Shown here: piece by piece, positions 21,351 through 31,500 of the stretch | Layout of the letters: each line of letters starts with the position of its first letter | Numbering within the stretch: position 1 is the stretch's first letter | Source: Litoreibacter roseus | GTDB lineage: Bacteria; Pseudomonadota; Alphaproteobacteria; Rhodobacterales; Rhodobacteraceae | Direction of reading: 5' to 3' | NCBI RefSeq assembly: GCF_009811795.1 | Contig: NZ_BLJE01000002.1 | Span: 930,001 to 994,000 of the forward strand | DNA: 64,000 nucleotides | The notes under the pieces: model-generated | What the model was told of the DNA's origin: nothing | The model's input: the letters and a program-made list of their open reading frames with translations, nothing else | Databases searched by the model: none | Position numbers and translations under genes: made by a program

Positions 21351-21806
21351 CTAGTCGAACTTGCGTGAGGGTGCCAGAACCGTGGCTTCGCCTTTAAGCA
21401 CGTCTTTGCCATCCACTTCACACCGCGTCAGCATTGTGACCCGTCGCTTTGCATGGTCGATGGCGGTCACTTCAACCTCCGCGAGGACCATGTCCCCGGG
21501 ACGGACAGGCGCCATGAATTTGAGGCTTTGACCCAGATAGACCGTACCATGGCCGGGAAGCTGTTCACCGATGACCGCCGAGATCAATCCAGCCGTAAGC
21601 ATGCCGTGGGCGATGCGACCCTGAAAAATCGTATCCTGTGCATAGTCATCATCCAGATGGACTGGATTATGGTCTGTGGAAACTTCGGCAAAAAGTTCGA
21701 TGTCGCGATCTGTCACCTGCTTGCGTAAATGGCGCTTCATCCCGATTTCGATGTCTTCAATACAGATTGTGCCGCGCATGAAATTGTCGCGTGGTATGTC
21801 TAGCAT
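21351..21806 (-). CDS. MaoC-like (R)-specific hydratase/dehydratase
   Basis: A 151-residue single hot-dog-fold protein of the MaoC/PhaJ type, which hydrates trans-enoyl-CoA to (R)-3-hydroxyacyl-CoA. The hydratase-2 motif FAEVSTDHNPVHLDDDYA with catalytic Asp and His is intact and is followed by GRIAHGMLTAGL. The start is ATG 21806 with AAGGA 8 nt upstream. An in-frame TTG at 21827 has no such site. It lies upstream of ribF with a 39-bp gap. A role in fatty acid or polyhydroxyalkanoate metabolism is possible, but no neighbour confirms it. Confidence 0.85.
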   Translation of the reverse strand: MLDIPRDNFMRGTICIEDIEIGMKRHLRKQVTDRDIELFAEVSTDHNPVHLDDDYAQDTIFQGRIAHGMLTAGLISAVIGEQLPGHGTVYLGQSLKFMAPVRPGDMVLAEVEVTAIDHAKRRVTMLTRCEVDGKDVLKGEATVLAPSRKFD

Positions 21807-21898
21807 GGCGAAGTCCTTCGGTAACAAATAGACCTTCTGAGATCCAAATTTGAAACTTAATTACTTCGCAAATGCAGAAAAGTCCACAAAAACCAAGG

Positions 21899-22771
21899 TC
21901 AACGCAACTTACCTATCGTGTACGTCGGATTGACTATTTCTTTTTCTAAATAAGTACTTAGGGCATCCGGGTCCGGACTATGCGACGTTTTGGTAACCTG
22001 GGCGGCGAGCCCGCCGGAAATGAAAAGAGAATCGAGATCCTCCCCCATCGCGCCGCGGATGTCGGTCAGTACGCCATCTCCGATGGCCAGAATTCGGCTA
22101 TCCGGCACATCCTTGCCAAGCGCAGACAGCCTGCGGCGGGCCAGATCATAGATGGGTGGGTGTGGCTTTCCGAAGTAAAGGCTTTCGCCACCCATTTCAG
22201 TGTAGAGCTTTGCCAGCGCGCCCGCGCACCATTCACGTACCTCACCCCGATCTACGACAATGTCTGGATTGGCGCAGAGCAATTTCAGGCCCTTTTGCTT
22301 CGCATACAGGAAGTCCGGCCGATACACGTCGGGATCCGCTAGCGGATCTTCCGGTCCCGCGCACACGATCCCGTCTGCCTGTTCCAGCGGGACTTGTTCG
22401 ATCTCGACCGGATCTTCTACGATCTTCAAGGGATCAAAGAAACTCTGATCGTGTTTCTGACCAATGAAGTAGACCTTGTCGCCAACCGCACCGCGGTAGA
22501 GCGCCAAGCGCGCGCTGTCGCCCGATGTCGCGATCTCATCATGCGCATCTGGCGCGACGCCGATCTTCAGGAGTTGTTGCTCAACGCTGGTTTTGTGACG
22601 GGGCGCGTTGGTCACGTAAACGACCGCACCGCCGCCCTCGCGAAACTTCTGCATCGCTGCAACAGCATCGGCAAAGGGCTCGATACCATTATGCATGCAG
22701 CCCCACAGATCGACAAAAAGCGCATCGTAATTTTGGGAGATTTCGGACAGCGCATCGATGATCTTGGACAT
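21899..22771 (-). CDS. Class IIA HAD-superfamily phosphatase (TIGR01459-like)
   Basis: A 290-residue HAD hydrolase with a class IIA cap. Motif I reads FVDLWGCMHNG: the nucleophile Asp is kept, but the second Asp of the usual DxD is a Trp, as in this alphaproteobacterial subfamily. VTNAPRHK is motif II, FGKPHPPIYDLA supplies the motif III Lys, and AIGDGVLTDIRGA is motif IV. It is related to NagD-like phosphatases, but the substrate is unknown. GAGG precedes ATG 22771. It follows the pyrophosphatase gene by 80 bp on the same strand. A 92-bp A/T-rich gap follows before the MaoC gene. Confidence 0.82.
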   Translation of the reverse strand: MSKIIDALSEISQNYDALFVDLWGCMHNGIEPFADAVAAMQKFREGGGAVVYVTNAPRHKTSVEQQLLKIGVAPDAHDEIATSGDSARLALYRGAVGDKVYFIGQKHDQSFFDPLKIVEDPVEIEQVPLEQADGIVCAGPEDPLADPDVYRPDFLYAKQKGLKLLCANPDIVVDRGEVREWCAGALAKLYTEMGGESLYFGKPHPPIYDLARRRLSALGKDVPDSRILAIGDGVLTDIRGAMGEDLDSLFISGGLAAQVTKTSHSPDPDALSTYLEKEIVNPTYTIGKLR

Positions 22772-22851
22772 GGAAGCCTCGTGCTTGGCGCAGCGTTAAA
22801 GATGCTGTTGAACGCGCGACGGGCTCAGAACGATCCATCGCGCGCCGTGGG

Positions 22852-23769
22852 TCAGACCGCCAAGTTCGGGATGATCTGCTTTTTACGGCTCATGATACCA
22901 GGTAGAACGACCGTGTCCCCGCTGACCGATGCCCCAAAACTTTTCTCGGCGACGCGCTTGGACAGATCGTTCGGGATCAGCATTGTTGCCTCTTCTTTGA
23001 GGATATCGACCACGAAGAGAAGAACTTCGTTCACCTTGTCCTCGCCTGCAACCTGAGGCATCGCTTCCATCAGCGCGGCCTTGCGGTCCAGCACGGCAGA
23101 CGGTGAGGTTGTTTCGAGAACGCTGACCCGGAACTTCACGCCCTCGACCTCGTACTCCTTGCTGTCCATACGCAGCAACTCCGCGTCCGAGAACGCCGAA
23201 ACATCGGACTTTGCCGCAAACATTTCTGCTGCATAGTCGGGGATCGAGATACCCAGGTCGCCTGCCAGTTGTTCGGCCAATGCTTTATCGGTTTCGGTTG
23301 TGGTGGGGGAGCGGAACTCCAGCGTGTCAGACAGGATGCAGCTGAGCATCGCGCCCTTAATGCTGTCCGGCATGTGGTTCACATGATCGCCCATCAGGTC
23401 GTGCATGATAGTTGCGGTGCAGGCCAAGGGACGCACCGTGATATCGATCGGTCCTTTTGTTTCAAGCCCGCCGACCAGTTTGTGGTGGTCGATTATGCCC
23501 TGAATATCGGCACCGTTCACGTTTGCAGGCAGTTCTGCAGGGTTGTTGGTGTCCACGATAATACAAGCCTGATCGTCGGCGACGTCCGCGATGATCTCGG
23601 GTTTGGCCAGATTCCAGCGATCCAGCACAAAGGCGGCCTCTGTATTGGGCTCGCCCAGAAGAACGGCTTTTGCATCGCCGCCCTGATGGTTCAAAAACCA
23701 TTCCCAGATCAGGGGGGAGCCGGTGGAATCGGTATCGGGGGACTTGTGGCCAAAAATGAGCGTTGTCAT
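22852..23769 (-). CDS. ppaC: Manganese-dependent inorganic pyrophosphatase (DHH family)
   Basis: A 305-residue class II soluble pyrophosphatase that hydrolyses PPi to phosphate. The metal ligands are visible as GHKSPDTDS, IVDTNNPAELP, GIIDHHKLVGG and the C-terminal DHHA2 domain. The end shows GIMSRKKQIIP, the phosphate-binding SRKKQ segment. There is no CBS or DRTGG regulatory insert. It is unrelated in fold to the Ppa type common in proteobacteria. It is divergent from the DUF2161 gene by 86 bp and followed by the HAD gene. Confidence 0.93.
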   Translation of the reverse strand: MTTLIFGHKSPDTDSTGSPLIWEWFLNHQGGDAKAVLLGEPNTEAAFVLDRWNLAKPEIIADVADDQACIIVDTNNPAELPANVNGADIQGIIDHHKLVGGLETKGPIDITVRPLACTATIMHDLMGDHVNHMPDSIKGAMLSCILSDTLEFRSPTTTETDKALAEQLAGDLGISIPDYAAEMFAAKSDVSAFSDAELLRMDSKEYEVEGVKFRVSVLETTSPSAVLDRKAALMEAMPQVAGEDKVNEVLLFVVDILKEEATMLIPNDLSKRVAEKSFGASVSGDTVVLPGIMSRKKQIIPNLAV

Positions 23770-23855
23770 GGATCATCCGTCAGGTTGTTTCGCGCGCCTT
23801 ATAGGAGGGTGCTCCCGGGTTGTCACGCGACCAAGTGCCATTAGGATGCCGCGCC

Positions 23856-24545
23856 ATGACCAACCAGAAATCACCTCGCGAAGTCGACTTGTATCCGCCG
23901 ATCAAGATGTTTCTGGAAGATCAAGGGTTCGATGTTAAGGCAGAGGTTGGACCGTGCGATGTGATGGCCTGCCGGGGTGACGATGATCCGGTGATTGTGG
24001 AGTTGAAGTTGGGGTTTTCCCTTAGCCTCGTCCATCAGGCCATTGCGCGACAGTCTGTTTGTGATGACGTCTATTTGGCCGTTCCTCGTCAAGGCGGTAA
24101 GCGGTTCGGCAAAAGTCTGAAGGATATGAAAATGCTCTGCCGCCGATTGGGGCTTGGGTTGATAACGGTTCGGCTTTCAGACGGTCTTGTCGAGGTTCAT
24201 CAGGATCCTGCACCTTACGCGCCCCGTAAATCAAAGCTGCGCAAAGGCCGCCTGTTGCGGGAATTCGCCAAGCGCGTCGGCGATCCCAACACCGGAGGTG
24301 CGGTACGAACGGGGCTCGTCACTGCCTACAGACAAGATGCCATGAAATGCGCGAATTTTCTTGGCGGGCAAGGGGCATCAAAAGGCGCGCGGGTTGCCAA
24401 AGAAACAGGCGTGATCAGAGCCACTCGTATCATGGCCGACAATCACTACGGCTGGTTTGAACGGGTAGAAATCGGTATCTATGACCTGACCCCAGCCGGT
24501 CGAAAAGAACTACCTAAATTCAGCGCTCTGCTACCCGGGAAATGA
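23856..24545 (+). CDS. DUF2161 protein with a PD-(D/E)xK nuclease-like core
   Basis: A 229-residue protein of the DUF2161 family. The first half reads like a PD-(D/E)xK nuclease core: an N-terminal helix with PPIKMFLEDQGF, a strand with CDVMAC (Asp35), then VIVELKLG (Glu49-x-Lys51) and a helix with HQAIAR (Gln61). The second half has a winged-helix-like segment GVIRATRIMADN and EIGIYDLTPAG. ATG 23856 (AGGAT upstream) is preferred to an in-frame TTG at 23820. It may be a DNA-acting enzyme, but no restriction, repair or phage partner lies nearby, so function is open. Confidence 0.72.
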   Translation: MTNQKSPREVDLYPPIKMFLEDQGFDVKAEVGPCDVMACRGDDDPVIVELKLGFSLSLVHQAIARQSVCDDVYLAVPRQGGKRFGKSLKDMKMLCRRLGLGLITVRLSDGLVEVHQDPAPYAPRKSKLRKGRLLREFAKRVGDPNTGGAVRTGLVTAYRQDAMKCANFLGGQGASKGARVAKETGVIRATRIMADNHYGWFERVEIGIYDLTPAGRKELPKFSALLPGK

Positions 24546-24595
24546 AACAGTTTTCTGAAGTTTCAAATCGCAAGAAGATTCCAGAACCAGATTGG

Positions 24596-24624
24596 TTGAC
24601 AGCCCATATCTGAGCCCTTAGCTA
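24596..24624 (+). promoter_or_regulatory. Candidate groESL promoter
   Basis: A perfect TTGACA (24596-24601) with a weak -10 (TAGCTA, 24619-24624) at 17 bp would start transcription just before the CIRCE element, the usual geometry for HrcA control. CCCATAT at 24603-24609 looks like a heat-shock sigma -10, but I found no matching -35 at the right distance. The exact start is therefore uncertain. Confidence 0.4.
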
Positions 24625-24631
24625 CCCGATG

Positions 24632-24658
24632 TTGGCACTCGATAGAGGCGAGTGCTAA
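24632..24658 (+). promoter_or_regulatory. CIRCE operator of groESL
   Basis: The 9-bp arms TTGGCACTC and GAGTGCTAA are separated by exactly 9 bp, one base off the consensus TTAGCACTC-N9-GAGTGCTAA. This is the binding site of the HrcA repressor. It sits 50 bp upstream of the groES start, so groESL is expected to be repressed by HrcA and induced on heat or folding stress. The hrcA gene itself is outside the window. Confidence 0.93.
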
Positions 24659-24707
24659 CGGCCTCGATCCGGGGCAGAATTGAAACTTTGAGCGAGGAGC
24701 TGCAAAG

Positions 24708-24995
24708 ATGGCATTGAAACCGCTTCACGACCGCGTGCTGGTGCGCCGCACAGAAGGCGACGAGAAAACCGCAGGCGGGCTTATCATTCCCGACAGCGCA
24801 AAAGAAAAGCCCGCAGAGGGTGAAATTGTTGCGGCTGGCGAAGGCGCACGCAAGGACAGCGGCGAACTGATCGCGATGTCCGTCAAGGAAGGCGACCGTA
24901 TCCTGTTCGGCAAATGGTCCGGCACAGAAGTCACCATCGACGGTGAAGAACTGCTGATCATGAAAGAAAGCGACGTTCTGGGCATCCTGTCCTGA
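24708..24995 (+). CDS. groES: Co-chaperonin GroES
   Basis: A 95-residue lid protein of the GroEL chamber. It shows [12 protein letters not shown] at the N-terminus, the mobile loop [17 protein letters not shown], and the roof and strand segment [14 protein letters not shown] with the family-typical ending [14 protein letters not shown]. Length is standard. It follows a CIRCE element and a GAGGAGCTG ribosome site, and is followed by groEL after 58 bp in one operon. Confidence 0.97.
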   Translation: MALKPLHDRVLVRRTEGDEKTAGGLIIPDSAKEKPAEGEIVAAGEGARKDSGELIAMSVKEGDRILFGKWSGTEVTIDGEELLIMKESDVLGILS

Positions 24996-25038
24996 TCCGA
25001 CCGCTTCCTGAACGCAAAACATATCTGAAATCTGATAG

Positions 25039-26694
<1,656 letters not shown>

Positions 26695-26718
26695 GTCACG
26701 CTGACATTTTGTTCAGGA

Positions 26719-26750
26719 AAGGGCGTGCCATCCGGCGCGCCCTTTTTCTT
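26719..26750 (+). terminator. Intrinsic terminator of groESL
   Basis: GGGCGTGCC (26721-26729) pairs with GGCGCGCCC (26734-26742) over a 4-nt loop, a 9-bp stem with one G-T pair. Five T residues follow at once. It lies 25 bp after groEL. Confidence 0.9.
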
Positions 26751-26809
26751 TCGGGTGTGTCGTGCAAGAAGAAACTTCTTTCGCCATTTGGACGTTTTTG
26801 TCTTCCATT

Positions 26810-27637
26810 ATGAAGCTGTTGTTGCTGACCGCCCTGACGATGATCGCTTTTGCGGCGAATTCGGTTTTGAACCGGCTGGGCATCGCAACGGGGGACATCA
26901 CGCCCCTTGGCTTTGCGCTGGTGCGCGTTTGCGCAGGCGCGGTGACGCTTCTGGCACTGCTGACGATGCAAGGTCGGTTCCAGCGCCCAAAATTTCGCAT
27001 CGTCGGCGCGCTCTCCCTTGTGACCTATATGGTGGGTTTTTCTCTGGCCTACTTGACGCTTGATGCAGGGATCGGTGCGTTGATCCTTTTCGGTGGAGTG
27101 CAGATCACAATGTTCGCCGGTGTTCTTCTGACTGGTGGATCCGTTCCGCTAATCCGCTGGGTCGGGGCAAGCATAGCCTTCGCTGGGTTGGTCTATCTTC
27201 TCGCGCCAAGCGGCGACACGGCGCCAGATTTTCTTGGCTCCATGCTGATGCTCGCTGCTGCGGTGGGTTGGGGCGTCTATTCGTTGGTGGGGCGGGTGGA
27301 AACAGATGCGCTTGCGGCCACCACGGCGAACTTTGTTTACGCACTGCCGTTTTTAATCGTTGCGGTCCTGATCTTCGGCTCAGGTAACGTGAAGCTCGGG
27401 CTCGGGCTGACATATGCGATTGTATCGGGGGCGGTGACATCTGCGATGGGATATGCGCTCTGGTATTCTATCCTGCCGCGGCTGGAGGCGAGCGTTGCCG
27501 CAGTCGCGCAATTGACCGTGCCGATCATCGCACTTGCAGGTGGCATGCTGTTTTTGGGCGAAGAGCTGACGCTGCGCTTCGTGATCACATCCGTATTGGT
27601 GCTGGGCGGCGTGGCCCTTTCACTGCGAAAGGCCTAG
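26810..27637 (+). CDS. EamA-type DMT superfamily transporter
   Basis: A 275-residue inner-membrane protein with about ten hydrophobic helices in two EamA repeats, a drug/metabolite exporter layout. Examples are LTMIAFAANSVLNRLGI near the start and VAQLTVPIIALAGGMLFLGE near the end; the latter is the second-repeat signature. ATG 26810 gives the usual short N-terminus; an in-frame GTG at 26762 would add 16 residues. Neither has a strong ribosome site. The substrate is unknown. The stop directly abuts the dprA stop on the other strand. Confidence 0.82.
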   Translation: MKLLLLTALTMIAFAANSVLNRLGIATGDITPLGFALVRVCAGAVTLLALLTMQGRFQRPKFRIVGALSLVTYMVGFSLAYLTLDAGIGALILFGGVQITMFAGVLLTGGSVPLIRWVGASIAFAGLVYLLAPSGDTAPDFLGSMLMLAAAVGWGVYSLVGRVETDALAATTANFVYALPFLIVAVLIFGSGNVKLGLGLTYAIVSGAVTSAMGYALWYSILPRLEASVAAVAQLTVPIIALAGGMLFLGEELTLRFVITSVLVLGGVALSLRKA

Positions 27638-28759
27638 TCAGGTTCGGCTCAGAAGTCCCCCCGGCTGGCGCGTGATCTTGCCCTCCATCTCAAGCGACAT
27701 GATCTGTGGCAAAACCAGCTGAGCCGGGCGCGCCAGATCGCGGATCAATTGATCCTCGGCAACTGGCGTCGGTCCCAGAAGGCCCAGAATTTCCGCGTGA
27801 GCGGGTCCATCCGTATGAACCGGGGCCGCCAACGGCTCCTGCGGGCGCACAGTCGGTTCAGGCAGCTTCGGCGCGATGGCTTCGATCACATCTTTTGCAT
27901 TCCGCACCAGCGTGGCTCCGTCCCGGATCAACATGTTGCATCCTGCCGAGCGCCCGTCAAAAGGATGCCCTGGAACAACAAGGACGTCGCGCCCTTGGTC
28001 CAATGCATTTTTCGCGGTGATCAGACTGCCAGATTTAGCAGCGGCCTCAACGACGACGATGGCCTGCGACAGACCCGAGATAATTCTATTGCGTCGCGGA
28101 AAGTCGCGAGCTTGCGGTGTCAGACCGAGAGGTTGCTCACTCAGCCGCAAACCTTTTGCGCCGATGTCCTCGTGTAAGTTCATATTTTCTGCTGGGTAGA
28201 CCGTATCTACGCCGCCTGCCTGAACCGCGATGGTCCCATGATCCAAAGCCGCGATATGAGCGGCTGTATCGATCCCACGCGCAAGGCCTGAAACGACGGG
28301 AAATCCCGCCTCTGACAGCTCTGAGGCAAGCGCCTTGGCCATGCGTGTTCCGAGGGATGACGCATTTCGCGCGCCGACCAGTGCCACCATTGGCTTTTGC
28401 AGAAGAGAGATATTGCCGATCATCCACAGGATCGGCGGGGCGTCTGAGATCTCCATCAACGTTCGAGGGTAGTCTGCCGCGCCGAAGCAGACGGGCCGCG
28501 CGCCAAGACGTTTTCCATGAGCAAGCTCGCGCCGGGCGGCGTCATCCGAACAAGGCGTATATTTCTGCACACCGGCAGCAGACGCGATGCCCGGCAAAGC
28601 GTCCAGCGCGGCTGCCGCGCTGCCGTATTCGTTTAACAATCTGAAGAAGGTCGCGACGCCAACGCGGCGGGATCTGATCAGACGGAGCCACGATACCAAA
28701 TCACCCTGGGTCTGAGGGGGTGCGAGGGGGGGTGGGGTAGACAGCAGGTTGCTGGCCAT
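27638..28759 (-). CDS. dprA: DNA-processing protein DprA
   Basis: A 373-residue single-stranded DNA-binding protein that loads RecA during natural transformation and protects incoming DNA. The N-terminal helical part (about 15-70) is followed by the Rossmann-like core with VALVGARNASSLGTRMA, SGLARGIDTAAH, FPRRNRIISGLS and SGSLITAKNAL. A C-terminal winged helix (about 305-365, AEILGLLGPTPVAEDQLIRD) completes it. ATG 28759 has GGAGG 5 nt upstream and is preferred to an in-frame TTG at 28774. No other competence genes are in the window. Confidence 0.93.
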   Translation of the reverse strand: MASNLLSTPPPLAPPQTQGDLVSWLRLIRSRRVGVATFFRLLNEYGSAAAALDALPGIASAAGVQKYTPCSDDAARRELAHGKRLGARPVCFGAADYPRTLMEISDAPPILWMIGNISLLQKPMVALVGARNASSLGTRMAKALASELSEAGFPVVSGLARGIDTAAHIAALDHGTIAVQAGGVDTVYPAENMNLHEDIGAKGLRLSEQPLGLTPQARDFPRRNRIISGLSQAIVVVEAAAKSGSLITAKNALDQGRDVLVVPGHPFDGRSAGCNMLIRDGATLVRNAKDVIEAIAPKLPEPTVRPQEPLAAPVHTDGPAHAEILGLLGPTPVAEDQLIRDLARPAQLVLPQIMSLEMEGKITRQPGGLLSRT

Positions 28760-28981
28760 CGTGCCTCCGTCCAATCATTAAAGTCTATTTGGGCCATGAG
28801 GTCTTAAGGAGTGGTGAAAAGCTCGAACTTAAATGAAATGGAGGCTAGAAAACCGGCAAATATTTGTTTCTAATTATAAAAACCGAAAATCAGACCGATT
28901 TCTAAAGTTACGGTTTTATGCTTTTTCGGCAAAACCTCCCCATAAATGGGGAAGCGATGCCATGCTATGTCGCAAAAGAGC

Positions 28982-30400
28982 TTAAGCTGCCGAACCGCCC
29001 ACGGTCAGGCCGCCAATCATTAAAGTCGGCTGTCCAACTCCGACTGGGACCCATTGGCCCTGTTTACCGCAATTGCCGATCCCCGGATCCAACGCCATGT
29101 CGTTTCCAATGCCGCGTATTTGCCTGAGTGCGGTCGCGCCGTCTCCAATCAATGTGGCTCCTTTAACGGGCGCGCCAACGACGCCGTCTTTCACGCGGTA
29201 CGCTTCGGTACAGGAAAAGACGAACTTACCATTGGTGATGTCAACTTGACCGCCGCCGAACCCAACCGCGTAGATGCCGTCTTTCAAATCCGCCAAGATC
29301 TCCGATGGTTCTGTATCGCCGCCCAGCATATAGGTGTTTGTCATCCGCGGCATCGGCGTATGCGCATAGCTTTCCCGCCGACCATTGCCGGTCGGTGCAA
29401 CGTCCATTAAACGGGCATTTTGCCTATCCTGCATGTAGCCCACCAGAACCCCGTCTTCGATCAGCGTATTCTTAGCGCCGGGCGTTCCTTCATCATCCAC
29501 AGTGATAGAGCCCCGCCGGTCCGGAATCGTCCCGTCATCCAGCACGGTGACCCCCTTGGATGCGATTTGCTGCCCCATGAGACCCGCGAAGGCCGATGTC
29601 TTCTTGCGGTTGAAATCACCCTCCAACCCATGGCCAATCGCTTCATGCAAAAGAATTCCGGGCCATCCCGGGCCAAGGACCACATCCATGACACCTGCAG
29701 GTGCGGGCTCGGCCTCAAGGTTGACCAAGGCGATCCTTAAGGCTTCACGGGTGAGATCCTGCCAGTGTTCGGATTCCATCAAGCCGTCCAGCATGGTGCG
29801 TCCGCCGCCACCGGCGGATCCGCTTTCACGTCGTCCGTCCTTTTCGACGATAACCGCCACATTCAGGCGCGTCATGGGGCGGTCGTCAGTGACGAGCGTT
29901 CCATCGGGCCGCAAGATTGCCACCTCCTGATGGGATGCGCCAAGGGAGGCTGACACCTGCACGACGCGCGGATCCAACCCGCGAGCAAAGGCGTCGATCT
30001 CCCGCAGGGTCTCGACCTTTGCCGGAAAGCTGAAGCCGTCCATCGGATCCGCATCGGAATAGAGCTTTCGATTGGTGCGGGCCGGGGCCGCTGCCAGTGT
30101 GCCGCCCCCTGATCCAACTGCGAGGCGAGCGGTTTCAGCGGCACGGATCAATGCATTTTCGGAAATTTCGGTCGCGTGAGCATATCCCGCGGTTTCACCA
30201 CGCACCGCGCGCAACCCAAAGCCTTCGGATGCATCGTAGCTGGCGGTTTTGAGACGACCATCATCGAAGGCAAACATCTCGCCACGCTTGCGTTCGATAA
30301 ACAACTCGCCGTCATCTGCGCCCTCTGTAGCGCTACGCAGAATCTTTAAGGCTGCGTCTTTGTCCAGATGGGTCTCGAACGGGCGGAAGGCTGTGCTCAT
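28982..30400 (-). CDS. tldD: Metalloprotease TldD
   Basis: A 472-residue TldD subunit. In other bacteria TldD and TldE (PmbA) form a heterodimeric zinc protease that trims unfolded peptides, for example microcin B17 precursor and CcdA. The zinc motif HEAIGHGLEGD, GSITVDDEGTPG and NTYMLGG are all intact. AAAGGA lies 8 nt before ATG 30400. No pmbA gene is adjacent. It is divergent from ctaC by about 160 bp. The 222-bp space on its 3' side holds no gene I can support. Confidence 0.93.
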   Translation of the reverse strand: MSTAFRPFETHLDKDAALKILRSATEGADDGELFIERKRGEMFAFDDGRLKTASYDASEGFGLRAVRGETAGYAHATEISENALIRAAETARLAVGSGGGTLAAAPARTNRKLYSDADPMDGFSFPAKVETLREIDAFARGLDPRVVQVSASLGASHQEVAILRPDGTLVTDDRPMTRLNVAVIVEKDGRRESGSAGGGGRTMLDGLMESEHWQDLTREALRIALVNLEAEPAPAGVMDVVLGPGWPGILLHEAIGHGLEGDFNRKKTSAFAGLMGQQIASKGVTVLDDGTIPDRRGSITVDDEGTPGAKNTLIEDGVLVGYMQDRQNARLMDVAPTGNGRRESYAHTPMPRMTNTYMLGGDTEPSEILADLKDGIYAVGFGGGQVDITNGKFVFSCTEAYRVKDGVVGAPVKGATLIGDGATALRQIRGIGNDMALDPGIGNCGKQGQWVPVGVGQPTLMIGGLTVGGSAA

Positions 30401-30558
30401 CAGGAAATCCTTTGTTAAGACCGTGAAAATAGTGCGGCAAGGTAGCGCGACGAGGGTGCGAGTGCTTGCCCCTGCCCAGCTAATATGGTTTCACGCAGGC
30501 CAGACGCAACGGGGGAATCCATGCCGACGCAGCATACCCCTGAACACACGGGAAACAC

Positions 30559-31446
30559 ATGATGCGACTTTCGACGCTTTTCACAGGTCTGAGTGCCGCT
30601 TTGGGTGCAGGGGCCGCCAGCGCGCAGAGCTCCCTTGAAAACCTTGAGATCATCGGCAAGCCGGTTCAGGGCGGTATTGGTTTTCAGCCCGCAGTGACCG
30701 AATTGGCAGAAGAGATCCACTGGCTCGACAACTTCCTTCTGGTGATCATCACAGTGATCACTCTGTTTGTGGTGGCGCTGCTGGCAATTGTGGTGTTCCG
30801 CTACAATGAAAAGCGGAACCCGAAGCCAGCGACCTTTACGCACAACTCACCGCTTGAGGTGGCATGGACGATTGTGCCGGTCCTGATTCTCGTATTCATC
30901 GGCGCATTCTCTTTGCCCGTGCTGTTCAAACAGCAACGCATCCCTGAAGGCGATGTCGTGATCAAAGCGACGGGGTATCAGTGGTACTGGGGCTATGAGT
31001 ATGTCGACCACGAGTTCGGATTTGACAGCTTCATGATCGGGGCGGGCGAAAATCGTCTGACACCCGAGGTCGAAGAGCAGTTGATCGAAGCGGGCTACAC
31101 GACCGATGAGTTCCTGCTGGCCACCGACACGGCGATTGTCGTTCCAGTGAACAAAACAATCGTCATTCAAGTGACGGGCGGCGATGTGATCCATTCCTGG
31201 ACCATCCCGGCCTTCGGCGTGAAGCAGGACGCCGTTCCCGGTCGTCTTGCAGCACTTTGGTTTACGGCGAAAGAAGAAGGCGTTTATTTCGGCCAGTGTT
31301 CCGAATTGTGCGGCCAGGCCCATGCCTACATGCCGATTACGGTAAAAGTGGTCAGCGAAGAGGCCTATGAGCAGTGGCTTGATGGTGCGATCGAGGAATA
31401 CGCGGGCACACCGCGATCCGTCGACGTCGCTGCAGCCGCCGAGTAA
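30559..31446 (+). CDS. ctaC: Cytochrome c oxidase subunit II
   Basis: A 295-residue subunit II of an aa3-type oxidase, which takes electrons from cytochrome c through the CuA centre. It has an N-terminal signal peptide (about 1-22, ending ASA) and two membrane helices (about 60-82 and 100-122). The periplasmic cupredoxin domain shows YQWYWGYEY, HSWTIPAFGVKQD and GQCSELCGQAHAYM, giving all CuA ligands (His, Cys, Glu, Cys, His, Met). The start could be either of two adjacent ATG codons (30559 or 30562). It is the first gene of the oxidase cluster. Subunit I is not here. Confidence 0.95.
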   Translation: MMRLSTLFTGLSAALGAGAASAQSSLENLEIIGKPVQGGIGFQPAVTELAEEIHWLDNFLLVIITVITLFVVALLAIVVFRYNEKRNPKPATFTHNSPLEVAWTIVPVLILVFIGAFSLPVLFKQQRIPEGDVVIKATGYQWYWGYEYVDHEFGFDSFMIGAGENRLTPEVEEQLIEAGYTTDEFLLATDTAIVVPVNKTIVIQVTGGDVIHSWTIPAFGVKQDAVPGRLAALWFTAKEEGVYFGQCSELCGQAHAYMPITVKVVSEEAYEQWLDGAIEEYAGTPRSVDVAAAAE

Positions 31447-31451
31447 ATTAA

Positions 31452-31475
31452 GGTCCCGCCGGTCTTTGGCGGGCC
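31452..31475 (+). terminator. Weak hairpin between ctaC and ctaB
   Basis: GGTCCCGCC and GGCGGGCC pair over a short loop with one bulged T, followed by a broken T tract (TTTCCTCCCTTCTCTT). It lies between ctaC and ctaB, so it may partly terminate or stabilise the ctaC message and set the ratio of subunit II to assembly factors. Confidence 0.5.
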
Positions 31476-31500
31476 TTTCCTCCCTTCTCTTGAGATACTT

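Noticed and set aside
28775-28981. Possible small gene or RNA between dprA and tldD, including a short frame from 28918
   Set aside because: The frame extends into tldD antisense with no ribosome site, and I see no stable conserved-looking structure. It is A/T-rich spacer.
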